Positions 19,201-27,423 are shown, counted from the stretch's first letter. The stretch is 64,000 nucleotides of DNA from Neobacillus soli NBRC 102451 (GCF_001591665.1 NZ_BCVI01000039.1:112433-176432), one strand, 5' to 3'. Translations and numbers: made by a program. Notes: generated from the sequence alone by a model not told the origin.

Positions 19201-19295
19201 TTTTATTTTTCACCTGTCATCAACACGTACTTCAGCATTTCCAAAAGGATAATATTCTTTTTTTGGAAAAAGGTGCTGTTCAAATTATTTCATAG
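16293..19295 (+). CDS. yhaN: SbcC/Rad50-like ATPase YhaN
   Basis: A 1000-residue AAA protein: N-terminal Walker [10 protein letters not shown] at 30-38, long coiled coils on both sides, and a C-terminal Walker B region [13 protein letters not shown] near residues 940-952. A hydrophobic hairpin around 475-515 (two membrane-like helices) interrupts the coils, an unusual trait for an SMC-like protein that is typical of YhaN and suggests membrane attachment. The TTG start at 16293 follows GGGGGGAAAG. It is the partner of YhaO. B. subtilis YhaN is slightly shorter (about 963). Confidence 0.88.
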   Translation: MKIIEIHIYGYGQLENVKITNLSDFQVFYGENEAGKSTIMAFIHAVLFGFPTKQQSELRYEPKHSSKYGGKIRIYHEGHGFAVIERVKGKAAGDVSVALDNGTLGGEELLKELTANFDKGLFQAVFSFNLHGLQNIHQMKSEDIGKFLFSAGTLGTERLSKTETVLQKELDLRFKPSGKKPLMNEKLQALHEINGELKKAAAKNNEYENLIEKKGTLQQEMIDINRMLQGIQEKVEKLNEWKRIESLVKEEKWMMKELGDLGEIQFPVRGIERLEKINQLIHPYKAEIISISERIENMKKELAAIQPDHSFLENEPAILAVLDQVPLYEQLMLEKQHCETKLLELEESLSLTREKLHLPISEEDIFAINTNIYMKNQVEVVSLKTRKLQELKEELDDRYQEEKNSLDVIEKDVLLETDKVLTKQERLLLEEQLSHGHDKKSLEWEISAIQDKIAFYEAANERNKAERVSMKRQKKLQFFLVELLLAGLTFYGLLTKQWVLLFLGVLSCIGIAMFMTKSMRQSKEEELNQTLADLREKEDKLIQKRQSAEYMDITKLEEQLRQDNQHRERLQLLKIKLKQQQSQFEKIMGKMEEWKSDSARNKEKILSISSELKIPEYIAKAFLLEAFGLIEQYKSICREKKQIQTRLEQINQQQARIVDGINQLESRYLQEKGIELHNSAYLLRNKLKQEHEKQIKGQERLAKLTELEADLMQKSQELEHLQEEYDKLICAANVETERQFYELGEMAGKQGKLNQRLETIQSQLQYSILPKQVRESFLQIHNSAELADECNNETHRLQTKLKTLQEEQASIRYEIQKLEEGGVYSDILHHYKQKKFELEEEAKEWSVFCLAQAILSNTIEKYKNVHLPRMLSKAEQYLSFLTNESYQKIHLHSSGPGFLVEREDRTLFEANELSQATTEQLYVSIRLALATTLYEKYRFPIMIDDSFVNFDAKRTEKVIELLKRLERNQILFFTCHQHVLQHFQKDNILFLEKGAVQIIS

Positions 19296-19347
19296 ATTTA
19301 TAGTTGGATATGCTATACTCATACTATTGAGAAGGGGTGTGAATACG

Positions 19348-20292
19348 TTGGGTAAAGGAATTTTATCTTACGATGTTGGGGAACAGGTTGAATTATTCCT
19401 CCTAATAAAAAGTTCTACGAAAGGGATTGCAAGTAATGGAAAGCCATTTTTGACTTTAATCCTTCAAGACCAAAGTGGTGATATTGAGGCAAAGCTTTGG
19501 GACATCAATGATGAGGACGGAAAAAGCTATTCCGCCCAAAATATTGTTAAGATCATCGGTGATGTGCAAAATTATCGCGGGAAAAGCCAATTGAAAATTC
19601 GCCAAATCCGGAAAACTGGACCAGCTGATGATGTAAAACTAGATGACTTTTTGAAGACGGCACCATTAAGTCAAGAAGAAATGGCTAGTAAGCTCACACA
19701 GTATATTTTTGATATGAAAAATCCAAATATCCAAAGGATTACCAGACACTTAATCAAGAAGCATCAAAAAGCCTTTTTAGAGTTTCCTGCAGCAACAAAA
19801 AATCATCATGAGTTTGTGTCAGGACTCGCTTATCACGTTGTTAGTATGCTTGACCTAGCCAAATCAATTGCAGCGCTATATCCAAGCCTAGATAAGGATT
19901 TACTATATGCCGGAGTTATTTTACATGATATGGGTAAAGTATTGGAATTATCCGGGCCTATTTCGACCGTCTATACGATTGAAGGGAATTTACTTGGGCA
20001 TATTAGCATTATGATTAATGAAATTGGCAAAGCTGCAGAAGACCTGGGGATTTCTGGGGAAGAGGTTCTAATCCTTCAGCATCTTGTTCTTAGCCATCAT
20101 GGGAAGGCTGAATGGGGAAGTCCAAAGCCACCTTTAATTAGAGAAGCAGAAATTCTACATTATATCGATAATCTAGATGCGAAAATGAATATGCTTGACC
20201 GTGCTTTAGAAAGAGTGAAGCCAGGTGAATTCACAGAGCGGATTTTTGCCTTGGATAATCGTTCATTTTATAAGCCTGTCTTTCATAATTAG
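19348..20292 (+). CDS. yhaM: 3'-5' exoribonuclease YhaM
   Basis: A 314-residue protein, exactly the length of B. subtilis YhaM. An N-terminal OB-fold ([21 protein letters not shown], about residues 28-48) is followed by an HD phosphohydrolase domain with [12 protein letters not shown] and [10 protein letters not shown] (HD at about 192-193). The family degrades single-stranded RNA and DNA from the 3' end in the cytosol. I chose the TTG at 19348 (GAAGGGGTG ribosome site) because upstream in-frame codons lie within yhaN and do not resemble the family. It follows yhaN by 52 bp and likely belongs to the yhaONM operon. Confidence 0.92.
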   Translation: MGKGILSYDVGEQVELFLLIKSSTKGIASNGKPFLTLILQDQSGDIEAKLWDINDEDGKSYSAQNIVKIIGDVQNYRGKSQLKIRQIRKTGPADDVKLDDFLKTAPLSQEEMASKLTQYIFDMKNPNIQRITRHLIKKHQKAFLEFPAATKNHHEFVSGLAYHVVSMLDLAKSIAALYPSLDKDLLYAGVILHDMGKVLELSGPISTVYTIEGNLLGHISIMINEIGKAAEDLGISGEEVLILQHLVLSHHGKAEWGSPKPPLIREAEILHYIDNLDAKMNMLDRALERVKPGEFTERIFALDNRSFYKPVFHN

Positions 20293-20299
20293 AAATTCC

Positions 20300-20331
20300 A
20301 GATAACCCACGAAAATTGGGTTATCTTTTTT
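20300..20331 (+). terminator. yhaM terminator
   Basis: AGATAACCCA/TGGGTTATCT is a perfect 10-bp stem with a 7-nt loop and a trailing T run. Confidence 0.85.
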
Positions 20332-20409
20332 AATGGATGAATAATTTCAGATTACTAGAATATCATGTAATAACTAGTGGACAACCACTAAAGAAAGGGG
20401 CAATAGAAA

Positions 20410-20598
20410 TTGACTATTCCTATTTGGATATATGCAGTGGTGGTTGGAATTGTTGCCAGTGCAATGATGGCATTAAAAACGGGTAGAGAAGAGCGATTGG
20501 TGGAGATGGAAAACATTGAGCAAGAAGGGGAAATTTATATGAAACGCCTGGAGCGGGAAAAGGAAAAGCGGGAAGACCTTAGGGCTACAGGGGAATAA
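20410..20598 (+). CDS. yhaL: YhaL-type small membrane protein
   Basis: A 62-residue protein with one N-terminal membrane helix (IPIWIYAVVVGIVASAMMAL) followed by a highly charged Glu/Lys/Arg tail. Size, topology and position between yhaM and prsA match YhaL, a sporulation-associated protein of B. subtilis whose biochemical role is unknown. The TTG start at 20410 follows GAAAGGGG with a 9-nt gap. It is convergent with prsA and shares a strong bidirectional terminator with it. Confidence 0.8.
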   Translation: MTIPIWIYAVVVGIVASAMMALKTGREERLVEMENIEQEGEIYMKRLEREKEKREDLRATGE

Positions 20599-20636
20599 AA
20601 AAAAGCGGAAGCGCCTTGGCGTTTCCGCTTTTTTTA
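20599..20636. terminator. bidirectional terminator yhaL/prsA
   Basis: AAAAGCGGAAGCGCC and GGCGTTTCCGCTTTT form a long stem with a TT turn, flanked by A and T runs. It serves the two convergent genes. Confidence 0.88.
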
Positions 20637-20637
20637 T

Positions 20638-21516
20638 TTATTGATTGGCTGGTGCTGCAGGTTGTGGTTTTAGAGCGTCTTTTAAGTCTTTATCACTAAT
20701 TTTTACGTTTGCCGCTTTAAGTTCACTCTGCATTGCTTTAGAAATATCTTCACTTGTTAATTTAGAAGATTTTACTTGATATTCGATTTCCTTCTTCATT
20801 TCAGCGTATGGCTTTTTCTCTTGCTTTTCTGTTACTTGGATAATGTGATAACCGAATTGTGTTTTCACAGGAGCACTAATTTCATTAACTTTAAGTGCAT
20901 ATGCGGCAGCTATAAAGTCCTTATCAAACTGTTCTTTATTTGTGTTATTAATTGTACCTAAATCGCCGCCATTTTTAGCAGAAGCGGTATCTGTGGAATA
21001 TTTTTTTGCGACTTCATCAAATTTTGCACCGCCATCAAGCTTTTTCTTAACATCTTTTGCGGTTGCTTCATCTTTAACAAGAATATGACGGGCCTTTATT
21101 GCCGGCTGAAAGTTATCGTAGTAATCCTTTAATTCCTTGTCAGTTGCCGTAACGCCTTTCATTGCTGCTTTTTCCTGCATCATGCCAAGTTTCATTGTTT
21201 TCTTTAAATCAGCTTCGCTTTTATAGCCATATTGTGCAAGGGTAGATTCAAAATTTGTCCCAAGATCAGCTTTTAATTGATCGATTTTTGCATTTAATTC
21301 TTTATCAGTAACGTTGTATTTCTTTGATAGAACTTTTTCATATACGAGCTGCTGAAGAGATTGATCCCCGATCTTATCCTTCATCGCTTTGTACAATTCC
21401 TCTTGAGTAACATTACCTGCTTTGCTTTCTGCCACTGTATCAGAACTACTTTGATTACATGCACCTAATGCAAGAACCCCGCCAGCTAATGTGAGGGCTA
21501 ATATCCATTTTTTCAT
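20638..21516 (-). CDS. prsA: foldase lipoprotein PrsA
   Basis: A 292-residue lipoprotein that folds secreted proteins outside the membrane. The signal peptide MKKWILALTLAGGVLALGAC carries a lipobox LGAC with the acylated Cys at residue 20. A parvulin peptidyl-prolyl isomerase domain spans about 135-230 (KARHILVKDEATAKDV, GGDLGTIN, FGYHIIQVTE), flanked by helical chaperone regions. AGGAGAG precedes the ATG. The C-terminus is Pro/Ala-rich. In B. subtilis PrsA is essential for secretion of many exoenzymes, consistent with the ecs, scoC and signal peptidase genes in this window. Confidence 0.95.
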   Translation of the reverse strand: MKKWILALTLAGGVLALGACNQSSSDTVAESKAGNVTQEELYKAMKDKIGDQSLQQLVYEKVLSKKYNVTDKELNAKIDQLKADLGTNFESTLAQYGYKSEADLKKTMKLGMMQEKAAMKGVTATDKELKDYYDNFQPAIKARHILVKDEATAKDVKKKLDGGAKFDEVAKKYSTDTASAKNGGDLGTINNTNKEQFDKDFIAAAYALKVNEISAPVKTQFGYHIIQVTEKQEKKPYAEMKKEIEYQVKSSKLTSEDISKAMQSELKAANVKISDKDLKDALKPQPAAPANQ

Positions 21517-21728
21517 GATGAATCTCTCCTAAACAGTTAAATTCTTGTGGGTCCGTTTGTCCACAACTATAATAATAACATAAATAAGAATTACTGCAAA
21601 AATTTAGCTGTAATGGTTTTATAAAATATCTTAGCTGGACTATTCCAAAAAAATATAGGTAGTGCCTAAACGAAAAAAATAAGGGATGAATAGTATATCT
21701 TAGCAAATGAAAAAGGAGGTAAAAATAA

Positions 21729-21821
21729 ATGACTGGTGCGGCAGGTTACGGTGGAGGATTTGCGTTAGTCGTGGTTCTATTCATTTTATTAATTATCATC
21801 GGCGCTTCATGGGTTTATTAA
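21729..21821 (+). CDS. YjcZ/SscA-type tiny sporulation protein
   Basis: A 30-residue ORF with a perfect AAGGAGGT ribosome site 8 nt before the ATG. The product starts with a Gly-rich segment (MTGAAGYGGGFALVV) followed by one membrane helix (VVVLFILLIIIGASWVY). This is the pattern of the small YjcZ-family proteins found widely in Bacillus, several of which are made during sporulation. A strong bidirectional terminator follows. The name is by resemblance only, and the function is unknown. It is easily missed in automated calls because of its size. Confidence 0.8.
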   Translation: MTGAAGYGGGFALVVVLFILLIIIGASWVY

Positions 21822-21840
21822 TAAAAAGTGACAAAATAAA

Positions 21841-21874
21841 AGCGATGAGAAATGCCTCATCGCTTCTATTTTTT
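21841..21874. terminator. terminator of the YjcZ-type gene
   Basis: AGCGATGAG/CTCATCGCT is a perfect 9-bp stem with T-rich flanks on both strands (AAAATAAA upstream, TCTATTTTTT downstream), placed between convergent genes. Confidence 0.82.
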
Positions 21875-21917
21875 ACTCGTACATATCCCCTTCGTTCGAA
21901 CACCGTTAACAGTTGGA

Positions 21918-22097
21918 TTATGTATATAAAATTTCCAAGTATGATGATATCAGCAGGATCGTGATTAAAACATTAATCGTTCGAAACACCTTATGTTGGC
22001 GTTCTTCTGGAATTTCTTTTTGAATACAAAGTGAGTTGGTCATTTTATTTACATAAAACAAGATGAAAATAGCGAAGACAATAAAAACGGAGATCAT
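21918..22097 (-). CDS. small two-helix membrane protein
   Basis: I do not recognise the family. The 59-residue product has an N-terminal membrane helix (ISVFIVFAIFILFYVN), a short charged linker (QKEIPEERQHKVFR) and a second helix (INVLITILLISSYLEIL). The ATG at 22097 lies 8 nt after an AGGGAGGG ribosome site; the TTG just before it is less well placed. It lies between the YjcZ-type gene and yhaI, where B. subtilis has the small genes yhaK/yhaJ, but I cannot equate it with either. Confidence 0.6.
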   Translation of the reverse strand: MISVFIVFAIFILFYVNKMTNSLCIQKEIPEERQHKVFRTINVLITILLISSYLEILYT

Positions 22098-22342
22098 CAA
22101 TGAATCCCTCCCTGTTGTTCGTGTTATGTTTACTACAATATCAAAAAATACAAAAAAAAGATAGTCAAAAAGAATGTTAGAATGTCAGCCTTTTCGAACT
22201 ACGCTAGAATAGACTGTTTTCCAGCGGCTAAAACTATCCATAAAAAAGTTCCCTATTGTTTTTAAAAATGGTTTACCCTGGTCTGAAAAAGGTGAATAAT
22301 GAACATAGGGTATTTTTAAACGTCTGAAAAGAGGGCTATTGC

Positions 22343-22693
22343 ATGAATGGACATGAATTACTGCTGCAAAGGATCAAACTTCTTGAATATCACCAAAAGT
22401 TGTTATTAAAGCTGCTAGGCAATCCAATGCTCGAATTATATAAGTTAATTATTGAAAATGGGATAACCGAGCAGGAAGTAGAGCATTTTTATACATTATG
22501 TGACAAAATGAGCATGGAATTTGAAGAACAAAAAGCGGAAGGGTATGTTTACTTTTATCCGCTTTTTGATGAATTATCAGCATCTTTACCTGCAAAACTT
22601 GATATGAAAGAAGTAATTAAGGCATGTTTAAAACAGGAACTTTTCGTGCCCCTTTTCCAGGAGTTTGAAAAATACATAAATGAAAAGGATTAA
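22343..22693 (+). CDS. yhaI: YhaI (DUF1878) protein
   Basis: A 116-residue soluble helical protein starting [25 protein letters not shown], matching the DUF1878/YhaI family by pattern and by its position facing scoC. The function is unknown. An AGAGGG site precedes the ATG at 22343. Its stop codon overlaps the convergent scoC stop codon by four bases (22690-22693), leaving no room for a terminator between the two genes, so their transcripts must run into each other. Confidence 0.8.
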   Translation: MNGHELLLQRIKLLEYHQKLLLKLLGNPMLELYKLIIENGITEQEVEHFYTLCDKMSMEFEEQKAEGYVYFYPLFDELSASLPAKLDMKEVIKACLKQELFVPLFQEFEKYINEKD

Positions 22694-23265
22694 GCGAGTT
22701 CTTGTTCATTCTTACTCGCTTTCTTTAGCTTCCCATTTTCTTCAGTGAACTCATTTTCAATATTATGAAAAGAACGCTCAAAGATTTCCATGAAATCTTC
22801 GCCATAAATATTACGAACAATTGCCATCATTTCAACAATGTCTGGAAACTTGCCGTACAATTCACGAAGCGGTAAAGCACCAGAAAATACAGCATTGCCA
22901 TTCGGTTCATAGGTTTCCATTAGCTGAAGTAAAATATCTTCACCTTCAGCAGTGATTTGGATATAAGTATTACGTTTGTCATTTTCCTTCTTCGAAAATG
23001 TAAGCAAACCTCTTTCTTCTAACTTTTTTGAAAAGTTAAATGCTGTTGAGACATGCATAACCCCGAACTTTGCCACATCCGATATAGAAGCACCATTCAA
23101 ATGATAAGCAATCCAAAGAATATGGTGTTCATTAATATTTAGATCAAATGGCTTTATCCATTGCTGCCAGTCTTTCTCAATCGATTTCCATAATGCTTTA
23201 CTTAATTGTGCAATTCTCTGACTAAAAAGCATTGCTTCCTTCATTGAATACTGTTTCTCAGTCAT
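22690..23265 (-). CDS. scoC: MarR-type transition-state regulator ScoC (Hpr)
   Basis: The product contains long stretches that I recognise from B. subtilis Hpr/Sco[35 protein letters not shown] and [21 protein letters not shown]. It is a winged-helix MarR-family repressor (about residues 30-115) that represses protease, sporulation and peptide-transport genes. I chose the ATG at 23265 because GGGTG lies 9 nt upstream; in-frame ATG 23271 and GTG 23277 are alternatives, so length is 191-195 residues. A 15-bp tandem duplication lies about 45 bp upstream. Confidence 0.93.
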   Translation of the reverse strand: MTEKQYSMKEAMLFSQRIAQLSKALWKSIEKDWQQWIKPFDLNINEHHILWIAYHLNGASISDVAKFGVMHVSTAFNFSKKLEERGLLTFSKKENDKRNTYIQITAEGEDILLQLMETYEPNGNAVFSGALPLRELYGKFPDIVEMMAIVRNIYGEDFMEIFERSFHNIENEFTEENGKLKKASKNEQELA

Positions 23266-23309
23266 CCCCATTTTCACCCACTTTTTTATTTCTCTATTAT
23301 CATTATGCC

Positions 23310-23339
23310 AATAAAGTAAAAATTAATAAAGTAAAAATT
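23310..23339. repeat. 15-bp exact tandem duplication upstream of scoC
   Basis: AATAAAGTAAAAATT occurs twice in direct succession. It lies 45-75 bp before the scoC start, within the likely promoter region. It may be slippage in AT-rich DNA or a paired binding site. Confidence 0.7.
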
Positions 23340-23518
23340 CACAAAATTTTTAGAAATTGAAGTAAATTTGTAGTTTAATCTCTAATCTTGGCTATTTCTT
23401 GTTTAAATAGTTTAATTTTTTCCCTTAGTTTAAACAGGTAGACATTGCTCATAGGATTGGACGGGATGACATATAAATATAGTTACAAGAATTGTTCGAA
23501 TCTAAGGAGGGGGAAAAA

Positions 23519-23710
23519 ATGAAAAGTGCAGCTGTGTTGTTTTTTATCTTTAGTGCGATCCTTTTATTAGGAACCTTTAAATACTTTTTGGAATTAAAAA
23601 GACCTGGTGTCTATCCGCCGAAACAAGTATTAAAGAAAAGAGCAGCTGCATTAGCTGGGGGTGGAGGAATTTGCCTGCTAGTTGCTGTAATGCTTTCTTA
23701 TTTTTTGTAG
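23519..23710 (+). CDS. small two-helix membrane protein
   Basis: The family is not recognised. The 63-residue product has an N-terminal helix (AAVLFFIFSAILLLGTFKYF), a basic linker with RPGVYPPKQVLKKR, and a second helix (GGICLLVAVMLSYFL). The ATG at 23519 has an excellent AAGGAGGGGG ribosome site; a longer in-frame reading from 23492 starts without one. A perfect bidirectional terminator follows. It lies between scoC and trpP and is a plausible integral membrane protein of unknown role. Confidence 0.65.
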   Translation: MKSAAVLFFIFSAILLLGTFKYFLELKRPGVYPPKQVLKKRAAALAGGGGICLLVAVMLSYFL

Positions 23711-23730
23711 AAGGGAGTATGTAATTAATT

Positions 23731-23763
23731 TAAGAAAAGAACCCAACAGGGTTCTTTTCTTAA
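23731..23763. terminator. bidirectional terminator before trpP
   Basis: TAAGAAAAGAACCC/GGGTTCTTTTCTTA is a perfect 14-bp stem with an AACA loop, serving the 63-aa ORF and trpP from opposite sides. Confidence 0.85.
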
Positions 23764-23779
23764 AAGAGGGCCCCGTGCA

Positions 23780-24313
23780 TTATTTTTGAATGACGGAAGC
23801 TGATGATAATTTAGTTCGTTTAACAATTGATAGGGCTACTGGATACAAAATAACCATGGCTATGGTATTTAGTGCAACAGCAGGTAATACGCCTGCTACA
23901 AACAATGCTGTGAAAGGAGTGTTACCAGGCAGACCAACTAGAAAAAAGGCTGTTCCCAAAAAGATGGTGCCTGAAATCAGCGTTCCAACAGCTGTTAAAA
24001 CTCCAACACTTACAACGGAATTTCGGTACTTTTTTAAGGCTAAAAATAAACCAAAAAAGACTAATGCAGTGATGGGCTTATCAATGATATTAGGGATTTG
24101 GCCCATTGGGAAACTAGTCGTTAATGCAGACAATACCCCAGTCACAATGGCTAAAAGCATGACACTTTTAATTTCAGGAATAAGAACAATCCCTAAAAAC
24201 ATCATTGCCAGCATCATGTCAGGCTTAATGGTAAGGAAAGCCGGCATTGCCGTGTGCAAAACTACCCCAATTCCCGCTAAAAGTGCTAAAACCACCAGAT
24301 TTTTTGTTTTCAT
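23780..24313 (-). CDS. trpP: tryptophan transporter TrpP
   Basis: A 177-residue integral membrane protein with about five or six hydrophobic helices and the family motif IKPDMMLAMMFLGIVLIPEIK. Size and placement between scoC and hit match TrpP (YhaG), the tryptophan uptake protein of Bacillus. The leader contains five GAG/UAG triplets spaced exactly two bases apart, running across the ribosome site. This is the signature of TRAP (MtrB) binding, so translation should be blocked when tryptophan is plentiful. Downstream it shares the 14-bp hairpin terminator. Confidence 0.92.
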   Translation of the reverse strand: MKTKNLVVLALLAGIGVVLHTAMPAFLTIKPDMMLAMMFLGIVLIPEIKSVMLLAIVTGVLSALTTSFPMGQIPNIIDKPITALVFFGLFLALKKYRNSVVSVGVLTAVGTLISGTIFLGTAFFLVGLPGNTPFTALFVAGVLPAVALNTIAMVILYPVALSIVKRTKLSSASVIQK

Positions 24314-24315
24314 TT

Positions 24316-24338
24316 CTCATCTCTCCTCTGCTCTTCTA
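24316..24338 (-). promoter_or_regulatory. TRAP-binding triplet array over the trpP ribosome site
   Basis: On the minus strand the leader reads TAG-N2-GAG-N2-GAG-N2-GAG-N2-GAG and then two bases before the ATG. Five triplets with strict 2-nt spacers match known TRAP RNA targets. Further GAG (24352-24354) and TAG (24365-24367) triplets lie upstream with longer spacing. The array includes the ribosome binding site itself. Confidence 0.8.
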
Positions 24339-24464
24339 AGCAATTTGGTTCCTCCTGCAGTGCCCTAGATGCCTGCAGCGAAAAACTTGATTTCATTATA
24401 ACATATTACGATAATAATAATAAAGATATAATTTTCAGATAATTGAAATACAGTTAATGGCGGC

Positions 24465-24884
24465 TTAAAGCTGTTTATTAATACTTACTGCCATTTCCTG
24501 CAGCATTTGTGGTGTGTAATCGCTTTGATTCATTTTCCAAACGGCTCCAAAACCATCACCTTTACCATAACGGGGGATCAGATGCATATGGAAATGAAAA
24601 ACAGATTGCCCGGCATGTTCACCGTTATTATTGATCGTATTTAAACCAATTGGTTCAAATTCTCTTTTTAATGCATTGGCAATGGAAGGGACCACCTCAA
24701 AAAGATTTCGGGCCATTTCAGGTGTCAATTCATATAAGTTTTCCTTATGCTCCTTCGGGATAACCAGTGTATGGCCCTTCGTCACCTGACTAATATCTAA
24801 AAAGGCAACAACATGTTCATTTTCAAATACCCTAGCTGCCGGAATTTCTCCATTAACAATTTTACAAAAAATACAGTCGCTCAT
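24465..24884 (-). CDS. hit: HIT family nucleotide hydrolase Hit
   Basis: A 139-residue histidine-triad protein with the catalytic HFHMHLIP motif (His97, His99, His101) and the N-terminal CIFCKI zinc-like pair. HIT enzymes hydrolyse or transfer nucleotide phosphoramidates and related conjugates in the cytosol. A GAAGGG ribosome site precedes the ATG. It is divergent from ecsA, as in B. subtilis, but the intergenic space here is about 590 bp and contains repeated RNA-like units. Confidence 0.93.
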   Translation of the reverse strand: MSDCIFCKIVNGEIPAARVFENEHVVAFLDISQVTKGHTLVIPKEHKENLYELTPEMARNLFEVVPSIANALKREFEPIGLNTINNNGEHAGQSVFHFHMHLIPRYGKGDGFGAVWKMNQSDYTPQMLQEMAVSINKQL

Positions 24885-24940
24885 TCAAACACAGCCCTTC
24901 AATAAATGTTTGTATTATTTTACCACAAAAATTTAAAAAA

Positions 24941-25056
24941 GAAAAAGACAGGATCCGCGTGGAATCCTGCCCTCTCGAAGGGGTATTGCTTCAAAGTGAC
25001 GTTCATTTAGGAGTGTTCTTTGATAAACACCTCATTTTTCGTAGAGTGTTTTTTAT
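24941..25056 (+). ncRNA. candidate small RNA/leader unit 1 (hit-ecsA)
   Basis: The first of three related units. A CAGGAT/ATCCTG hairpin and a C-rich TCCTGCCCTCT lie about 64 nt before ACACCTCATTT (25027-25037). AAACAC (25025-25030) can pair with GTGTTT (25046-25051), which runs into a T tract, giving a weak terminator-like end. The upstream AGGAGTGTT could alternatively pair with AACACCT. Strand and expression are inferred; the CAGGAT hairpin also has a T run on the minus strand. Confidence 0.3.
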
Positions 25057-25075
25057 AAAGAGACATCATTGTTCA

Positions 25076-25172
25076 AGCTGACCATCCCCTATGTTTGTTT
25101 TTATATGTTTTCCCAACTTATAAAAACGGGTAGCGATCTGCGGTAAACACCTCATTTTCCGTTTATTTTTTT
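25076..25172 (+). ncRNA. candidate small RNA/leader unit 2 (hit-ecsA)
   Basis: CCATCCCCT (25082-25090) is followed by a 9-bp hairpin GTTTTTATA/TATAAAAAC (25097-25127) whose loop exposes TTTTCCC, then TAAAC-ACCTCATTTTCC-GTTTA (25144-25165) and seven T residues. The ACACCTCATTT copy is at 25147-25157. C-rich single-stranded motifs that can pair with Shine-Dalgarno sequences, plus a terminator, are the design of Firmicute C-rich small RNAs. Confidence 0.4.
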
Positions 25173-25225
25173 AAGATAAACAGTTGGTGTTACTTGAACT
25201 CAAAATGGTTTGCATGCACATTGTA

Positions 25226-25316
25226 CAAAACAACCATCCCCTTAGTTGAAACGATTTAAGAAGCTCACTTGTTTGAAAGGAAATTGTCTTTAACAGACAC
25301 CTCATTTCAATTTTTG
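25226..25316 (+). ncRNA. candidate small RNA/leader unit 3 (hit-ecsA)
   Basis: CCATCCCCT (25234-25242) lies in the loop of a CAAC/GTTG hairpin. ACACCTCATTT (25297-25307) follows 63 nt later, next to TGTCT/AGACA and competing AAATTG/CAATTT pairings, then TTTTT. The end is a weaker terminator than in unit 2. Spacing to the matching motifs in unit 2 is about 150 bp. Confidence 0.35.
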
Positions 25317-25478
25317 ATGAATTTCTTCATCGAAGTAAGTTGTTTCCCCTTCAAATATTATGATGTCCGATAGCAAAAGAAATATACAAAATAATAACGA
25401 AAAACTGAATTCCTATTTTTATTGAAACTAATTTGATAAAATATAAAGCATAATCATGCTACGGAGGGACGTTTGCAC

Positions 25479-26219
25479 ATGTCTTTATTAACGATTGAAA
25501 ATCTTGTCGGGGGCTATACGAGAAACCCTGTCTTAAAGGATGTTTCCTTTGAAGTAAAAGAAAAAGAAATGGTTGGCTTAATTGGCTTGAATGGGGCAGG
25601 GAAGAGTACAACAATTAAACATATTATTGGATTAATGGAACCGCATCGTGGAGCAATAAAAATTAATGGACAATCCTTTACTGAAAATAAAGAAGCCTAC
25701 CGCCGATTGTTTACGTTTGTTCCGGAAACACCGGTATTATATGAAGAATTGACGCTGGAAGAACATTTGAAATTAACGGCTATGGCGTATGGTCTGGATG
25801 AGTCTAACTATAAAGAGAGAATTACCTCGTTATTGTCTGAATTTCGGATGGAAAAGCGCTTAAAATGGTTTCCGGCTCATTTTTCAAAAGGAATGAAACA
25901 AAAGGTAATGATCATGTGCGCCTTCTTAGTCCAGCCTTCACTTTATATTGTTGATGAGCCCTTTGTTGGTTTGGATCCGCTGGGGATCCAATCCTTGCTC
26001 GATTTGATGAAAAAAATGAAAGAAAATGGAGCAGGTATTTTAATGTCAACCCATATTCTTGCAACAGCCGAAAAATACTGTGACCGGTTTATTATCCTTC
26101 ATGAAGGGAAAATTCGTGCAAAAGGAACACTAGCGGAGTTAAGAGAACAATTCTCGATGCCAACAGCTTCTTTAGATGATTTGTATATTCAATTGACGAA
26201 GGAAGAAAATTATGTTTGA
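25479..26219 (+). CDS. ecsA: ABC transporter ATP-binding protein EcsA
   Basis: A 246-residue ATPase: Walker A GLNGAGKST at 36-44, signature read as FSKGMKQK, Walker B LYIVDEPFVGLDP. With EcsB it forms a transporter needed in B. subtilis for normal secretion, competence and intramembrane proteolysis by RasP; substrates are thought to be hydrophobic peptides. I use the ATG at 25479, 10 nt after GGAGGG; the TTG at 25473 is too close. An AGCAT/ATGCT inverted repeat (25447-25460) lies just before the ribosome site. It overlaps ecsB by 8 nt. Confidence 0.93.
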   Translation: MSLLTIENLVGGYTRNPVLKDVSFEVKEKEMVGLIGLNGAGKSTTIKHIIGLMEPHRGAIKINGQSFTENKEAYRRLFTFVPETPVLYEELTLEEHLKLTAMAYGLDESNYKERITSLLSEFRMEKRLKWFPAHFSKGMKQKVMIMCAFLVQPSLYIVDEPFVGLDPLGIQSLLDLMKKMKENGAGILMSTHILATAEKYCDRFIILHEGKIRAKGTLAELREQFSMPTASLDDLYIQLTKEENYV

Positions 26220-27423
26220 TGATAAAAAACTTTGGAAGGACCGTGCCGGCGGTCGTGTGAAAAATTTAGGCAGGTATTTACGTTATATTTTCAATGGGCA
26301 TCTTGTCATTGTCTTGTTATTTCTAATTGGAAGTGGAGCATTTTATTATCAGAAATGGATTGAAACCCTTTCAACTGGGTTTCCTGCCGAAATCATCCTC
26401 GCTGTTTTGCTGGCAATATTCTTAACCTATAGTCCTGTTTATAATTTTTTGCTTGAAGCTGACAAGGTTTTTTTACTACCGCTTGAAGACAAATTGAAAG
26501 GTTATTTCCTTCGCTCTGGAATAGCAAGCCTTGTCTTCCAAGGCTACCTTCTGTTAATGGTTCTAGCAGTACTTATGCCAATGTATGCACATGTAAATAA
26601 AAGCGGCTTTCGTTTCTTCCTACCATTTCTGGTCGCACTGCTGGTAATAAAAGCCTGGAATCTAGCCGCTAGTTGGCGAATTCATTATTTCGTTCAGTTA
26701 TCCGTACATAGATGGGACATGGTTGTTCGTTATTTCTTAAATGCAACATTTACCTATCTGTTATTTAAACAGGCAACCATTTTTATTCTATTGGTCATTG
26801 TGTTGGTCTGTATACTTTATTATCGCGCCTTTAAGGTTCGAACAAGAACACTGGGTCTAAAATGGGATTTGTTAATTGAACACGAAGAAAAACGGATGGC
26901 TTCCTTTTACCGGTTGGCCAACCTGTTTACTGATGTTCCAAAATTAAAAGATACGGTTAAAAGAAGAAAATGGTTAGATATATTTATTAATGGAATCCCG
27001 TTCTCACAAGAAAAAACCTATCTTTATTTGTTTTCAAGGGCCTTTTTGCGCTCATCTGATTATCTTGGTCTGTTTATCCGCCTAACGGTCATTGGCTTGC
27101 TGGCTATTTACTTCCTAACGTTTGGATTGGGTCAAATCCTGTTAAGTATTTTATTTTTATATTTAACCGGTTTCCAGCTTCTTCCGCTTTGGAATCATTA
27201 TCAAAACAAGCTCTGGGTTGATTTGTATCCTGTAGCACAAAAATATAAAACAGCTGCCTTCCATTATTTATTAATGATGATTTTAACCATCCAGACGGTA
27301 CTTTTTGCTTTGTTTATATTAATTAAGGGTGAAATGGTAAACGGGCTGCTTTCATTATTGGCAGGTCTTGTTTTCAGCTATCTATTCGTTTATTTTTATA
27401 GTAAAAATCGCTTAAAAGCCTAG
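26212..27423 (+). CDS. ecsB: ABC transporter permease EcsB
   Basis: A 403-residue membrane protein with paired hydrophobic helices near residues 22-42, 55-80, 100-145 and 165-195, and a second group from about 285 to the C-terminus, matching the EcsB permease layout. It begins inside the last codons of ecsA (8-nt overlap), typical of coupled translation. It is the membrane partner of EcsA. The order ecsA-ecsB-ecsC is the same as in B. subtilis. Confidence 0.92.
   Translation: MFDDKKLWKDRAGGRVKNLGRYLRYIFNGHLVIVLLFLIGSGAFYYQKWIETLSTGFPAEIILAVLLAIFLTYSPVYNFLLEADKVFLLPLEDKLKGYFLRSGIASLVFQGYLLLMVLAVLMPMYAHVNKSGFRFFLPFLVALLVIKAWNLAASWRIHYFVQLSVHRWDMVVRYFLNATFTYLLFKQATIFILLVIVLVCILYYRAFKVRTRTLGLKWDLLIEHEEKRMASFYRLANLFTDVPKLKDTVKRRKWLDIFINGIPFSQEKTYLYLFSRAFLRSSDYLGLFIRLTVIGLLAIYFLTFGLGQILLSILFLYLTGFQLLPLWNHYQNKLWVDLYPVAQKYKTAAFHYLLMMILTIQTVLFALFILIKGEMVNGLLSLLAGLVFSYLFVYFYSKNRLKA

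Noticed and set aside
23790..24368. 192-codon plus-strand ORF opposite trpP
   Set aside because: It is the reverse-strand shadow of trpP with no ribosome site and a low-complexity composition.
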